A DNA stretch of 64,000 bases from Nereocystis luetkeana (GCA_031213475.1 JARUPZ010000036.1:1922001-1986000); one strand, 5' to 3'; counted from the stretch's first letter, positions 42,000 through 53,849 are shown. The notes: a model not told the origin generated them from the sequence alone. Numbers and translations are program-made.

Positions 42000-42950
42000 T
42001 GTATCTTGGCCTGTATGTATGTGTTCCTGGGAATGGAGGAGCCCATAGCGGCGAGGTGCCCCTGCTGCGAAGCGACGGATGTCACCACACGTCACGCGCG
42101 TACATGCCACCGAGCAGGCGCACAGGTTAACCAGCATCAGCCGCTAGTCCACGCGCTGCCTCGCACCTTTAAGCGGTTGTCCATCCGCCATCAAATGGAA
42201 AGCGGAGCGCCCTTCAACGCCGACAGAAACCTCCGCATGGACATAGTGATCGAGAGGGGAGGCCTCCGAGGCGCTACGTCGTCAGAGTACCGCAACAAGG
42301 CGATACTCCTCGACTTTACGCAAGCAGACCCCCAAGCGAGGGTCCACATGCGGGCTGGCAGCGCTGATCGAGACGGATCAGCCGCTTCCACTTCTGAGGC
42401 GCGAAAGCGCAACCACTACGCTCGTGCAGGACAAGTGTCCTTCGACGAGCGCAACCATAAACTTGTCACCCTCGCGGTGGAAAGCTTTGGACGCCTCGGG
42501 AAGGAAGGTAGCGATTTCATCAACCAGCTGGCGGCGAGCATCGTTGGAGGAACGGACGGGGGATCTTTAGCAAGAAAAGGGGTTTGTAAGGAGCACCTTT
42601 TCCAGGGCATATCGGTGACTACCCAGGTCACGATCTCGCGCAGAGTGCACCGATATAAGCTCGCCCTGCGAGACCGCCAGGCCGGCAGGGGGAAAAGGGA
42701 GGAGGAGGGAGGACTACTTCCCATGGCGTGGGGGTGGAATGTAGATGCGGAGTAGGAAGCATGGCGTATAGATACGTAGTAGGTAAAATATCTCGGTAAA
42801 TGGTGGGGGTGCATATCCAAGTGAGTACACGCAGGGAAGGAGAATTGGTTCGATGAAGTTAGTGGTATTCGATGAAATATGTCAGCTTTTTCATTTTGAA
42901 TGAATAACGCCCTGCACATTGTAAGAAAGCAAATAAATAAATAAATAAAA
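42000..42950 (+). pseudogene. 5'-truncated LINE with CCHC and endonuclease-like C-terminus
   Basis: The intact 249-codon C-terminal frame starts near 42,006 and stops at 42,755. It shows a zinc-binding motif, CPCCEATDVTTRHARTCH, then NLRMDIVIERGG and KAILLDFTQADPQ, an Asp-x(about 28)-Asp arrangement like a restriction-endonuclease-like nuclease core. FGRLGKEGSDFINQLA follows. A 3' UTR and an AAATA tail (42,930-42,950) follow. The Met is not a native start: the copy is truncated inside the ORF. A shorter copy of its 3' end is at 20,490-20,602. Confidence 0.65.
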
Positions 42951-43007
42951 AATGTATGTATATATGTGTTGTTGCGGTGTGGTGAGTGCCATTAATATAT
43001 AACTACC

Positions 43008-43105
43008 TTAACCCTTTCAGAACCGCAGTCCCATGTGTGGGGACAAACCAGTCCAATTCCAAGTCGTTCGAGGCTAAAACGGGACTGCAGGGCTAAAAGG
43101 GTGAA
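43008..43105. mobile_element. Family B MITE (TTAA type)
   Basis: TTAACCCTTTCAGAACCGCA .. GGGACTGCAGGGCTAAAAGG, GTGAA. Confidence 0.85.
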
Positions 43106-45400
43106 TAAGGCTTTTGCCCTACCGTGACTCGGACCGTGTTCCCCCCCGGGTAGCTCTCACTCATTACGTAGTATTATTAGGTAAAACCTTCCCCCCTTTT
43201 TTTGCTTGTTTTCACTTGACGTCGTCGACGACGGGTGGTTTCGGGTCTACTTTTGAAAGCTTCATTATCTTCAGAATCATCTGCCTGCGTGTGCGTTGAA
43301 TAAGTATATACACATGACTACGAGTACCTCGTTTCCATACATCGGACCGGTTGTTCCAAGCCCCGGTACGCACGTAATTGATGTACGACCGGATCCAGCA
43401 GCATACTACGATGGAATAAGCCATCATGTTGTGGGAGTGCGTTTTTTCCACAACCTGTGGGATAAAAAGCCATCATGTTTGCCCCCTTTTGGACCCCGAG
43501 ATCGCGACCTAAAAGGACAAAGTTTGTTTGTTGTTATCAATCGTATCCAAATACGAGCAGCGTCAGCCCCCAGCGGCACGGGCGGGTGAGAACACGTTGG
43601 GCCCGCGCCGTATGACCCCTCGCATTGTAACTCGGGCACCAATTATTTGCGTTGATATGATCCCTATAATCGAATCGCGCTGTGGCCGTTGCTACAACGT
43701 TCAATCAATTTCCCCCTCTCGAAGTCCCAAAAAAGGGTCAAAAGGTCGGTGTGACACGAAAAAAAAATCACAACCAATCACACAGCAGTCTGTCGCGATT
43801 CACGTCGTGATTGTTGTGGCCAGTACAATGTTCCATTCAGTTCGTTTCAATGCCCTCAGCCTTGCTCAGAGTACGCGGTAAATTGAAGTAGTTATGGTGC
43901 TCCATGGCGGGTTATACAAACATTTTCCCACACATCTTTGGCTGGGTACATATTTAATACCAGGTAGATGTTTTACCTCGTGTTTTTATAGTACAGTAGT
44001 TTGACCCATGATTAGAACCCTTCTTTTCCCTCCTTCCGTCGTGACGCATACCTGGCATCAGAGGTCTCACTCTCCACAGCCCCCCCCCCCCCCCTCGCGC
44101 ATATGTCCCCTCATAAGGTGTTGTAACGTGCTTGGTTTACATGTCCCGGCGATGGGAGCTTCAGACACTGCCTTCCTTCCTTCCTTCCTTCTCACCATCA
44201 CGTCAATTTTGGTTGATAATATGCTTTCCGGTGCTACTAACCACGTACATCATGAATGCGTGCGGAAAAGCTAAACCCACCCTCCAACACAACCACTCAC
44301 GAACAAGCCAATCCCAACCAAAAATGTTTCTCGGCAGCAGCATGTAATAGCAGCCACAGGGAACACGACACAACACGACACAGCACGAGGAGAAACGATC
44401 CCGAGCGCTGGTAAACAAAAACAAAAACAAAAACGAAAGAGAAAAGGGGAATAGGGCATCGAGCGCATCAGGGAAGGGAATCGAGCTCATCGATCAACAC
44501 TCCCCGCGTGTATTGCGTGCATGCTACCACACACTACTATGCCCCTGATTATAATGACCTTTTGGATTGAATAGTAGTATTCAAAAGGCCCCCATATTTC
44601 GCGACGAAGCGATACCACATAACTGGTACCACCAGGCATATACCAATAACAACACAACGCACCAGGGTGGCCCAGTCATACTCTACTTGTAATGCCAGGT
44701 ATACGGTAGTAATCTGGCTGGATTTATAAAAACCGTTCGGAGTCTGATGCCACCAATCAAGCGGTGGCTAGATTACCGGCCAGAGTAATAACACTTAAGA
44801 AAACGAGCACCGATAAGAAAGCCAGGCTGTTCCTTTAAGGAAATAAATAAATCCGGAGTCGTTATACCGAGGGTAAGCGTAGAACACACCATTTATTTCT
44901 CAACGTGAGATAATCTAGCATGGACCAACGTTCCGTCCCTGTATCTTACTAATTATATCGTACGTGCCTTGACTACTGTACGTGCCTACGTACAAGCCGT
45001 CCCGAAAATGGCCCACCGGAGGCCTCAAAAGAACCACCAGGCATGTTGTTAACAAAACAAAACAAAATACGAGCGCAAACTACGTTGGCTACCCGATGAT
45101 ATTTGCTTGCCGGGATTTGCGAAGCAATTACTTGTGACAGTTTCCACAACAACAGCAGCAAACGGGTGCTGTCGATACTCATCTAACTGGTACCTGGTAC
45201 CTCGTTGACTACTATTAATATGAATATATTCATATTAATACGTAATGCAATAAATACTGTGTTCCTTCGGAGCTATACACGAGTATCGGAATTCAAGCTG
45301 CGAGCCAGGGCCGTGATAAAAAATAGATTGTACACCAAAGCAATACTCGATATGTTTCGGCCCATCCTACGAAATAACTATCACCAGAACGATTCCCTCC
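43106..45400. other. Intergenic stretch without a recognisable gene
   Basis: I find no convincing exon on either strand. It holds a C14 run near 44,083, a TTCC run near 44,175, and AT-rich CCAGGTA-containing DNA. Confidence 0.55.
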
Positions 45401-45404
45401 CCCC

Positions 45405-45505
45405 TCCCGTCGTCCCGGCATTGTAGGGATGCGAGGGTATGTTTATGTCATACGACTACGGCCATGCATGGCAATGAGTACACCCTCCCCCCCCACCCCT
45501 CCAGT
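45405..45505 (+). mobile_element. Family C retroposon copy, short
   Basis: Starts GTCGTCCCGGCATTGTAGGG and ends ATGGCAATGAGTACACCCTC plus C9. Confidence 0.85.
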
Positions 45506-45896
45506 ACCGCCACTTGCAGCATATCCCAATCAATAGAGTCGGTCCCCACCACTCCGCTGTTCTCACTCCCAAAAATACTCTTCCCTGGTTTGCCCGAGAC
45601 TCATCAGCAAAGAAAGCCAAAACAAGAACTTTGTTCAGCAGCCTCATCACCCACAATTAACACGTCTTCGAGTGCAACTACCCCCCCCCCCCACCCCCCC
45701 CTTCTCTCGTCTTCCCTCATCGGCGGACAATCGGGCGAAAGAGAAAACCCAGGAAATTTCAAAACCAACAGGCAAGAGAGGATCGCCCCCCCTTCCCCAT
45801 CCCATCTCCGTCCTTGCTTGCTTGCTAGCTCCCTCTGCGCCCTCCCGAGCACGGTTCGTCCGTCCTCACGCCTTCTCCTTACAAACGGGCTATTTC

Positions 45897-45897
<1 letters not shown>

Positions 45898-45930
<33 letters not shown>
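45898..45930. repeat. (CAG)n microsatellite
   Basis: Eleven CAG/GCA units with no exon context. Confidence 0.95.
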
Positions 45931-46189
45931 GGTAACAGGACAGGACGCACATCACACCAGGCACGGTACACATACACCAGGTACCAACCAATACACACTC
46001 AAGAAACAAAGAATACGAGCTTTAGAATAAGAAAGTCAAAAAAAAAAAAAGGGCCGGAACTTTTACATCGGAAAACAAGCACTCCAAAAGCCGTTAACTC
46101 GCCCCGCTATGTCTTGGACGTGTAGAACACACCCTGCCCCCCCAAGCGAGAACTACCAAGGCTCTTCGCGGTTCACGACTCCTCACCCA

Positions 46190-46325
46190 CCGGACGGGTC
46201 AGGAAACCTTCGGGTCGGGTCGGGTCGGGTCGGGTGGTCAGGAGATTTATCACGCTCTCACGGGTCGGGCTCGGTCACCGTTAGCCGACCTGACCTGACC
46301 CGCGAGGCTTGACCCGATCCGTGAA
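46190..46325. repeat. CGGGT-family dispersed repeat, short copy
   Basis: GGGTCAGGAAACCTTCGGGT, four CGGGT units, then CTCACGGGTCGGGCTCGGTC and GACCTGACCTGACCCGCGAG, as in the copies at 2.1 and 5.3 kb. Confidence 0.8.
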
Positions 46326-46624
46326 CATCCCTGAAAACAGCCCAGGCTGGCGCCAGCATCCCTGTTTCTTACCACTTACGCCCGGGAATGATACAGGGAC
46401 GGTTGGGGGTCAGCATGAAGAGCAGACGGTCCTTACTACCCCGTTCAAAGCGGTGTGCGCTATCTGGCATTGGAATGTCCTGTACTGCTGTAGGCGTACG
46501 TACTTGCTTCTGTACCAGCAGTCTTTCGTTTCTGTATGCCGCAAAACAAAAAGGGAGCACGCAAGGACTGGCTTACTCCCCTGCCTCCCTCCCTCTCCCT
46601 CTCTCCCTCCCCCTCTGCCTCCTC

Positions 46625-46692
46625 CGTCTACGGTCATGCGTGATATCGAGTACATCTCTCCTATCGAGTACATCCCCTCCCCCCCCCTCCAT
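46625..46692 (+). mobile_element. Family C retroposon, 3' end only
   Basis: TACGGTCATGCGTGATATCG, AGTACATCTCTCCTATCGAG, TACATCCCCTCC plus C8. Confidence 0.8.
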
Positions 46693-47207
46693 AACCGCCT
46701 GCAGGCAGGCGCGGCGCAAAAACCGTCCCCGGCACTGACAAAAAAAACGCCAGAAGTACAAATAGCTCTCTACGAACCCTCGCGAGTGTCCGGTGCACAA
46801 GCATCCACCCGCCCGTCCGCCCGCGCCGTGCTTGTCACAAAAAACATGTATACAAAGCCGTTCTCTCTTCTACATCCCCCCGTGCTCTACCTAACAAGCC
46901 TCAAACGCACTTTTTGGGGAAACCTCGTATTCTTTCATGTCATCGCTGTTTGTTTCTGTTGCTGTTCATGCGGAATTCGACGGGGCTATCAACAGCACCG
47001 CGCAGCTACGCATATACAGCCCGCGATCATCAACGCTCTCAAGGATAAACTTTACCGTCAACTGGAATGGGTGCATATACAACCCGTATAATCAACGCGC
47101 TTAAGGATAAACATTACCGTCACTGAAAATCAGTCGAACCAAAATTACTTTGACACTGAAAAATACGCCCGACCGCACACACTACGGGCGAAACGACCCC
47201 TCCCCCC

Positions 47208-47335
47208 CCTTCCCCGCTGCCTGGTCGGTTAAAAAATCCCACGTGCTATCCGTCCCGGCACTGTAAGGAGGCAGAGGTCTATGGCAGCACGACTACGGAA
47301 ATGCATGACATAAGTACACCATTCCCACCCCCCCT
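47208..47335 (+). mobile_element. Family C retroposon copy
   Basis: GCTGCCTGGTCGGTTAAAAA .. GACTACGGAAATGCATGACA, TAAGTACACCATTCCCACC plus C6. Confidence 0.85.
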
Positions 47336-48815
47336 CCCTCGTCCGTCCCATACCACCGCAACACTCTAACTCCGCCGAAAAATGAATACGAGTAATGCTT
47401 GCATTATGAAAGGTATCGAAACGCACACCATTCTTTCCGAGAATGTAAAGAACGCCTTGCTAGTAATATAAATACTAAAACCGTCCTTACATTTTGCGGA
47501 CAAGGGTGGTACCAGGCTTTGTAGAAAGGGCACAAACTAAATCCTGGAACCTTCCCGTTCGAAGCAAGATGATGAAAAACAAGCTAACCGAAGACGTGTC
47601 GACGTCGTCATGTATTTTCACTAAATCCAAGCGACCGAGAGGACCGTATATTTCGAGCGTGTACCAAAAACTGGGAAAAACAAATGCCATGAGAACAAAA
47701 ACCCCCCCGAAAATATCACAACAGAACGGTCCGCCTTTTTTTAATCCGACAGCAGTCGCGCTAACTCCTAGCGACCTCCGATCCTCAAACACGGATCAGT
47801 TCGTTCATACGCAGCAACAACTTGAGCCGTATCGGCGACTCCCTGCCGAAAACGTCGAAACCCTGAGCTACGTACATAGGTAGTTGCTGTGCAAGACACC
47901 TTCGCGCCCACCCGCAGCGACCACCGACCGTCATGAAACAAAACACAATCCACGATGAAACCGAAAAGAAAAACCAAGGTCAAACCACGGGGGACACTCC
48001 ACCACTATCCCCGTTAACCGGCGGCAACGGCCTACCCTCAACGGTCACATGTTACGGCACCAGGGCCGTCGAACAATCGATTCAAACAGCACCAGCAACG
48101 GATAAAAAACCCGTTTCTTCACGAATCATCATATACTGTATTCCGGCACCACCGCCGTGAAAAAACGATTCGGTTCAAACAACACCAGGAATGAATAAAA
48201 ATCGGTTTTTCGTGAATACCCAATCTGGGAACGTTCCGTTTGCTGTGACGGCCACCAAGTGACCAACACACCCACCCCGCGCGAGCTTCGCACCGACGGC
48301 GGTACTTACTGCAAACAATTTTTCCCAAAGGGGATGTAACAACCCCCCCCCCCCCCCCCCTCTTTTTTTTCCAGCGTGCCCGGCGTGGAGTCACTATGAC
48401 CCCGCTGGGCGTTTTTTCTTCCGTTCAGAAAACAAATCGGCCTCAACACCCCCCCTTTCTACCAGGGGAGCAACAAAACACTAAAAAAATGGAAGGGGAA
48501 AAGTTGAAAACTAAACATATTATGCCGAACCGAACCGAACCGAACCAGATCAGATCAAACCACACCAGATCAAAAACAAACTCGATCTAGACCAAGTCCA
48601 AGCCAAAAGCAATAGCAAAAACAAATGCGGCAAAACAAAACACCCAGAAATAAGCCAAGAGGCTGGACGACGGACTGGCTTTTGACGCGTCATCGTGTAC
48701 ATGCTCATGCCAGGTGAACGGCGACAACGGAGAAGACGCGCATGCATGTTCCGCTTCTTAGCTGTTCCTTTACCTTCCTTCCATCCGTCCGTCAGTCAGT
48801 CTTTCCGCCGAGTTA
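47336..48815. other. Intergenic stretch without a recognisable gene
   Basis: No exon or known repeat apart from a C19 run at 48,342-48,360 and AACCGAACC/AGATCAAACC arrays near 48,530-48,590. Confidence 0.5.
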
Positions 48816-48819
48816 TTTC

Positions 48820-48965
48820 CGCTGAGGAATTACCGCTGTGGCATTACCGCAAAGTAATTACCGCTGTGGCATTACCGCAAAGTAGTTACCGCGGTGGCAT
48901 TACCGCAAAGTAATTACCGCGGTGGCATTACCGCAAAGTAATTACCGCTGTGGCATTACCGCCTT
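48820..48965. repeat. GGCATTACCGCAAAGTAATTACCGC tandem repeat
   Basis: Units of about 27 bp in direct tandem, five nearly identical, with no spacers. Related GCGTTACCG units continue to 49,230. Confidence 0.9.
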
Positions 48966-49225
48966 GGCACGGTCTTGTGAAGGTGCTACCTACTCGACTA
49001 TCGGGGTATTGATATCGATCAATCGATTTCCCAAGCCTAGAGGAATGATAAAAAGTAACGCCTCCATAACAACAGAGGGGAAACGGGGATACTGTGACAA
49101 TTATCGCCGCAACATTCCCGCCGTGGCATTACCATCACAGCGCTACCTACCACCACCACCGCACCACCGCCGCCGCCGCGGAAATACCGCCGCTATAATA
49201 CCACAACGGCGTTACCGACACGGCG

Positions 49226-49333
49226 TTACCGCTCGGAACCGAAACCGGATGCCAACATGACGTCGACCAGTTCTCTCCAGCCCTGACCGGCGTCGTCGGC
49301 ACCCTCGCTTTTTTCAGCCGGCTGATGCCCCCC
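49226..49333 (-). CDS. Methyltransferase gene, putative last exon
   Basis: 36 codons including TAA at 49,226. Acceptor TGTTATGTGATCAG|, phase 0 entry. Reads GGHQPAEKSEGADDAGQGWR then ELVDVMLASGFGSER. It fits as the C-terminal end of the methyltransferase by phase and order. A further small exon between here and 51.0 kb is possible. Confidence 0.5.
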   Translation of the reverse strand, partial: GGHQPAEKSEGADDAGQGWRELVDVMLASGFGSER

Positions 49334-49599
49334 CTGATCACATAACAACAGACGAAAAACGATACGAAAAGTAAGCGAACATGGAGCGAAATCGAACGAT
49401 AAAAGAACAAGGATCAAACGAATAACCACACGAAAATCGAAACAGAAATCAGGAAAGCGGAGGAAGGGCGTCCGTCTATGTCTATTGTTTTTTGTTTTCC
49501 TCCACTTTTAATCGTTTCTATTCATAGTTGTGTGATTTCCTGTTTCAAGTCATAGAATATTATATGTATACCTGGTACCAAGTATGTACAAAATTGTCC

Positions 49600-49835
49600 T
49601 TGTTTGGCACATCGGAGACCGTTTCTCTTCCGGCTGCAGGCGTTTCCTCGCCCTCTCGGGCAGCGGCGCACGCATGGGGGCCGCGTGTACACTACGGTGC
49701 GAGCTTGGGGCCCCGGTCCCGGCTCCGTGGTGCGTGCTTCTGGGCGTTCAACAGTTGGTCGCGTGGATCACGGGTTCCCTTCCCGCGGAGCAAGAGCAAA
49801 CCAGGCCCATGGACACCCCCAGGATGTTGGGGAAA
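49600..49835. other. GC-rich open patch, possible exon
   Basis: Local GC is well above the flanks, and both strands are open. The plus strand reads LALSGSGARMGAACTLRCEL .. WCVLLGVQQLVAWITGSLP. No convincing splice pair or family match, so strand and status are undecided. Confidence 0.25.
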
Positions 49836-50529
49836 AACAATGCAAAAAAAGGTTATCCGCTCTGCTGCTGTGCGTATCAATCGTTTATTCGCGAAAAGTA
49901 ACACACCAGTCCTCTCACGCTTTATACGTACAGCGACGAAGCACCCGCATTTCAAGCTTTCCGTTCCTTTTGGATGAGGACAGAAGGGTGCTTTCTGCTT
50001 GTGAGTGAGGGTGCCAGTGTGCGTGCCACCCAACGATCCTACAGCAAGCAGAACAGGAACTACTGTATGTAGGAGCACAAAGTGCGGTGCAATTTCAGGG
50101 TTTGTGTGTGCATGTTTTTTTTTTTACTGTGCCGCCGGCCTGCCTGCCTGCTGTTGCGTACCGGGGTCATATGTATCATCCCGTCCTTCACGCCCTCTAT
50201 ATAGACGTTTTGGCACCCGGACGATACAGCAACTGCAGCCGCACTTCCAGGTATGCATTCCCCTTGTGACTGCCACGGACATTGCCTCTGGGTGTGCGTG
50301 TCTGTGCGCGCGTCTGTGTCCTCCTGAGCACAATCGGGACGATTCCAACCCACGCTTCCTCTGAACGATGAAAAAATACCCGCGCAGTACATCTATAGCC
50401 CAGCAGCAGCAGCAGCAGCGGGTACAACAGCGGCAAACCTCACATAGACCCTCACATAGGCAGGCCCACAAGCGCACGCACCACAGGTACAAACAGGTTG
50501 AGCAGCTCCGGGGAAAGGTTACACACATC

Positions 50530-50680
50530 GGACAGGTCAGATAGACGATCTACAGATAGATCACGATCTATTTCTTTCAGGGAAGATAGATCCTGATCTG
50601 TATGATCTGTATGATCTGTGTGATCTGTATGATCTAACTCATGTTGCCGGTGTGGGAGCCGTACAATCTGAACGATCCGA
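50530..50680. repeat. GATCTGTAT minisatellite family
   Basis: Shares the GATCTGTAT units and the CTCATGTTGCCGGTGTGGGA block with 19,390-19,735. Confidence 0.85.
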
Positions 50681-50711
50681 GAACACCTTTTCCTGCGTGG
50701 GATCTCAACTA

Positions 50712-50829
50712 TTGCGCGGGATCATACTCAACAGAACCAAATATTGTTGATAAAAATGGTTAAATATATACTGGTAGGTTTTTACGTACCAGGTATACCA
50801 TAGGTCCTACTAACTATGGCCCCCCGTAA
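50712..50829. mobile_element. Family A MITE (TA type)
   Basis: ATTGCGCGGGATCATACTCA to TAACTATGGCCCCCCGTAA, with an internal CGTACCAGGTA insertion. Confidence 0.8.
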
Positions 50830-51000
50830 TACCGTACGGATACATACCCCGCAAAAAAAAAACTCCCACTACGGCAGGTGAGGACCTAGATCATCCACTG
50901 CTGTAGATCATGATCTATCTGTACATGATCTGTCTGTCCGACCAGTGAAACGTAAGGATGGGGTTATCGATGCGGATGCGGAGCGCGATCTCACACTAAC

Positions 51001-51093
51001 CTTTCCGGAATACACCAGCGACAGCACAACGCGCTGAGGTCCGCCCTCCAGTCTCACCGCTTGCGGCGGCCCGAAGCCGTGGCTGATCGCGTG
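51001..51093 (-). CDS. Methyltransf_16-like methyltransferase, exon
   Basis: 31 codons, acceptor CTTCGGCAG|, donor AAG|GTTAGT, phase 0 to 0. Reads HAISHGFGPPQAVRLEGGPQ then RVVLSLVYSGK. It follows MMLLET of the previous exon in the usual late-domain helix-strand order. Confidence 0.65.
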
Positions 51094-51359
51094 CTGCCGA
51101 AGGAAAAAAAACGGAAACGAAAAAAAAAAACGAAAACGAAAACGAAAAAGGATCAAAATGAAATAAATCGGAAAAGAAGAGAAGAAAAATGGGGTAGAGC
51201 TTTTTCCCACACGTAGTGTGTGGTATATCATGATCTACAGTTAGATGATCTAGTTCCTCACCCGCCGTTGTGGGAGCTTGTTTGTGCAGGATCTGTCTTA
51301 TAGGGCAGATCCATGCCAGGAAACATGTGCTAGGTCACGCGGGCTATACGGCGCCTATC

Positions 51360-51590
51360 CGGCAACATGAGCTACGTAGACCCTACAGATAATACAGATA
51401 ATACATATCGTACCGATCATATAGATCATACAGATTATACAGATCGTACAGATCGTACGGATCATAAAGATCATACATGTCATACAGTTCAGGAACATGT
51501 CTGCCCCGGAGTATCTCGATTAGGAAGGTGAGAATGATCTATAGATGATCTGTGGATGATCTGTAGATAATCTGTCCGAAAGCTTTGCTC
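51360..51590. repeat. GATCATACA/GATCTGTAGAT minisatellite
   Basis: Related to the GATCTGTAT family, in inverse orientation (ACAGATAATACAGATAATAC) then direct (GATGATCTGTGGATGATCTG). Confidence 0.75.
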
Positions 51591-51954
51591 GAACTTTTTT
51601 TTCGATGTTTCAACCCTCGGTGCTACCGCAAAACGTATCCCACACTAACTCCAAGCAGTTTGTCGCCAAAAAAGTGGGGAAACTTTACAACTGTTTTTTT
51701 GTTCAATGTCTTGCTTTTTTTTTGACGTTTCAGTTTGTTCGTGTTTGTGTGGTGGCGTGGTGGATGTTCAAAAAATATATATATTTCGAGACGCGTGGAT
51801 TTACTCCTCGTACTGGTCATTGGCACAACTGTTCGGGAATGGTGGGTGGGTGGGTGGGTGGGCCGGCAACCACGTACGCAAGCACGCAGGCAAGCGAATA
51901 GGCAAGAGAACATACGAAACCGCGTGCCATACTTATATACCTATAGACTAGGAG

Positions 51955-51990
51955 GGAGGGAGAAGGGGTGAGAGAGAGAGACAGAGAGAC

Positions 51991-52022
<32 letters not shown>

Positions 52023-52030
52023 GGGGGGAC
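51955..52030. repeat. GAGA and poly-G tract
   Basis: (GA)n followed by G18, ending 11 bp before exon 52,041. Confidence 0.9.
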
Positions 52031-52040
52031 AAAACCTCAC

Positions 52041-52190
52041 CGTCTCCAACAGCATCATGACGTCCCTGAAGTCGGATCGGATCTCGTGCGCGAGGAGGAA
52101 GGTACCGCCCTCCCGGAGCGCGGCCGCGGCGGTTGCCATGAGGTCTCGAACTTTCACGTCCATCAACGGAAGCGCTTCTGTTTTTTTCAC
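52041..52190 (-). CDS. Methyltransf_16-like methyltransferase, exon
   Basis: 50 codons, acceptor CGAAACAAAACAG|, donor ACG|GTGAGG, phase 0 to 0. Reads VKKTEALPLMDVKVRDLMAT, AAAALREGGTFLLAHEIRSD, FRDVMMLLET. GGTFLLAHE is the post-motif strand typical of METTL21-like enzymes. Confidence 0.8.
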
Positions 52191-52199
52191 CTGTTTTGT

Positions 52200-52285
52200 T
52201 TCGAGACGGTTCGCAATCAGGCGTAAGGAGAGACGGTTCGCAATCAGGTGTAAGGAGAGACGGTTCGCAATCAGGTGTAAGGAGA
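52200..52285. repeat. GAGACGGTTCGCAATCAG tandem repeat
   Basis: Three direct copies of a 29-bp unit lie directly upstream, in gene sense, of the 52,190 acceptor. Confidence 0.9.
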
Positions 52286-52913
52286 TTATCGCCAACGAAG
52301 GACCAGGGGAGGGAGGTGGGAGTCGGGGTGGGGGGGGCTGCGGTTGGAGTTGAGGTGGCGGTCGGGGGTGAAAAGGGAAAGCGCATTGAGTAGACAGGTT
52401 CCACTGCCCGCTGATTCCCGACAATCGATACAACGGGGATTCGATGTACACTATTAATACCTTTTAGTAATAGGCTTGTTCATGTAGCACGCGCGAGAGG
52501 GCGGTAGCGCTTCGCTACGACGTAGAAACCCGCAAAGATAAATGTCGCGACATAAAAACCGCAACGCAGCGCTTAAGAAGACGCGACACTATAAAAACGG
52601 GGCCGGGAAACAAGGGGCAACACTAAGAACAGGCACTCAGGGCAAACACCCAAAAACGCAACTTGGAAAAAAAAAAAACTAAGCTGTACGAAAACACACA
52701 ACGGTTAGGCGAAACCAACAACACAATAACGAAAAAGATAATCCAAGCCGAAAAAAAAACAAAAAACAAAACAAAAACGCAGCGCAACCAAAAGCTGTGC
52801 CAAAATTTCCTAACAGGAAAAAAGGTGCCCTCAAAAGAAAAATCGAGTAAACCCTGGCAAAAACCGAACGAACCTAAAATGTGTCCCTTTTTCCTCCCTG
52901 AAGTATTTTGTAC

Positions 52914-53114
52914 CTGTTCTGGGTATACGAGGTCAGAGCCGAGGACGAGGTCGAAGTGGCCCGTTTCCAAGACCTCCATTAGCTCTTTTACCGCCTCCGT
53001 GTTCCCCCACCGGAGGACTCGCGCGTGGGCCGGGCGGCTATCTCCTTCCGCCATCTCCGTCTTGGACTCATCCATCTTGCCCTCCCCGGCGCTGCCAACG
53101 TTCGCCATGATGTT
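52914..53114 (-). CDS. Methyltransf_16-like methyltransferase, exon
   Basis: 67 codons, acceptor ACGAACATCAG|, donor CAG|GTACAA, phase 0 to 0. Starts NIMANVGS, the usual ..L..NV..N position, has RVLRWGNTEAVKELMEVLET, and then GHFDLVLGSDLVYPEQ. LRWG and FDLVLGSDLVY are diagnostic motifs of lysine methyltransferases of this family. An acidic loop of about 25 residues (GEGKMDESKTEMAEGDSR) is extra. Confidence 0.85.
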
Positions 53115-53149
53115 CTGATGTTCGTGGAGGCATTTTGTTTTGCGGGGGG

Positions 53150-53265
53150 GGGGGGGGGGACGTGTGTTTATTGGGAGGGGGGGGGGGGGGTACTCATTTG
53201 TTGCATGCCTTGAGCAATTTGACCATTGACCATGCATCCCTTTCGAGACGGAGGCGTGTTCAGGC
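53150..53265 (-). mobile_element. 3' end of a zinc-knuckle LINE with C-tail
   Basis: The plus strand has a G run, then GTACTCATTTGTTGCATGCC .. CATGCATCCCTTTCGAGACG. Minus sense is SRKGCMVNGQIAQGMQQ-like, then a stop, GAGTAC and C12. Confidence 0.75.
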
Positions 53266-53574
53266 GAGGGGGTTGGAAGAGGTGTTTAGCGGGAGGGATC
53301 GGAATGGAAAACGTGTTTTTGTTGACGGGGGGGGGGGGCGTTGGGATGGAAGGCGTGTTTTTTTCAAGGGGGGGAGGGGAAAGGGTGAAGGGAAACGGGG
53401 AGACGGGGGGAGGGGGGATAGACAGACAGGAGTTTGAAGTTGACGAACGCTGAGGATGGAAGCTACCTCTGTACTACAGTAGAGCCGACGGGCGAGGCAA
53501 TACAAACTACGTGCAGTCGCACCCCCCCTCCTCCCCTCCCCAACCCCTGGTTGTCCTAGAAGGCGTTACGATGA

Positions 53575-53730
53575 TGGCAACATCACTCCCTACCCCCTCG
53601 CCTCCCTCCTCCTTAACATCTAGTCGTCTCCAGGCGTTAAGATGACGGTCGACTCACCCGCCCCCCCCTCCCACCCCTCCACCCCAGCCCCCGGTAGTCC
53701 CCGGAAGGCGTTACGATGATGATTGCCTCA
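53575..53730. repeat. GGCGTTACGATGATGG repeats
   Basis: Three degenerate units of about 70 bp (AAGGCGTTACGATGATG .. CCTCCCTCC .. CCCCGGTAGTCC-like) in the intron below the motif I exon. Confidence 0.65.
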
Positions 53731-53731
53731 C

Positions 53732-53849
53732 CTCGTTGAGATATTGCAAGGTGGAAGAGTCGCCGTCTGTCAGTACCACCGCGGCAGCCCCTGTTTTGTG
53801 AGCGATCAAGCCGCACACCCCCATGCCTGCTCCAAGCTCAAGCACTCGT
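53732..53849 (-). CDS. Methyltransf_16-like methyltransferase, motif I exon
   Basis: 118 nt, acceptor CGTGGAGCCAG|, donor GAG|GTGAGG. Reads RVLELGAGMGVCGLIAHKTG then AAAVVLTDGDSSTLQYLNE. ELGAGMGVCG is the SAM-binding motif I, and the Asp of LTDGD is the motif II ribose ligand. Enters with one base, completing the Lys codon from the exon at 55,240. Confidence 0.85.

Noticed and set aside
45898-45930. Poly-Gln coding exon
   Set aside because: A pure CAG microsatellite. The flanking frames have no splice sites or family similarity.
48820-48965. Regular repeats of about 27 bp resembling a CRISPR array
   Set aside because: Units are direct tandem copies without unique spacers, in eukaryotic DNA with spliceosomal introns.
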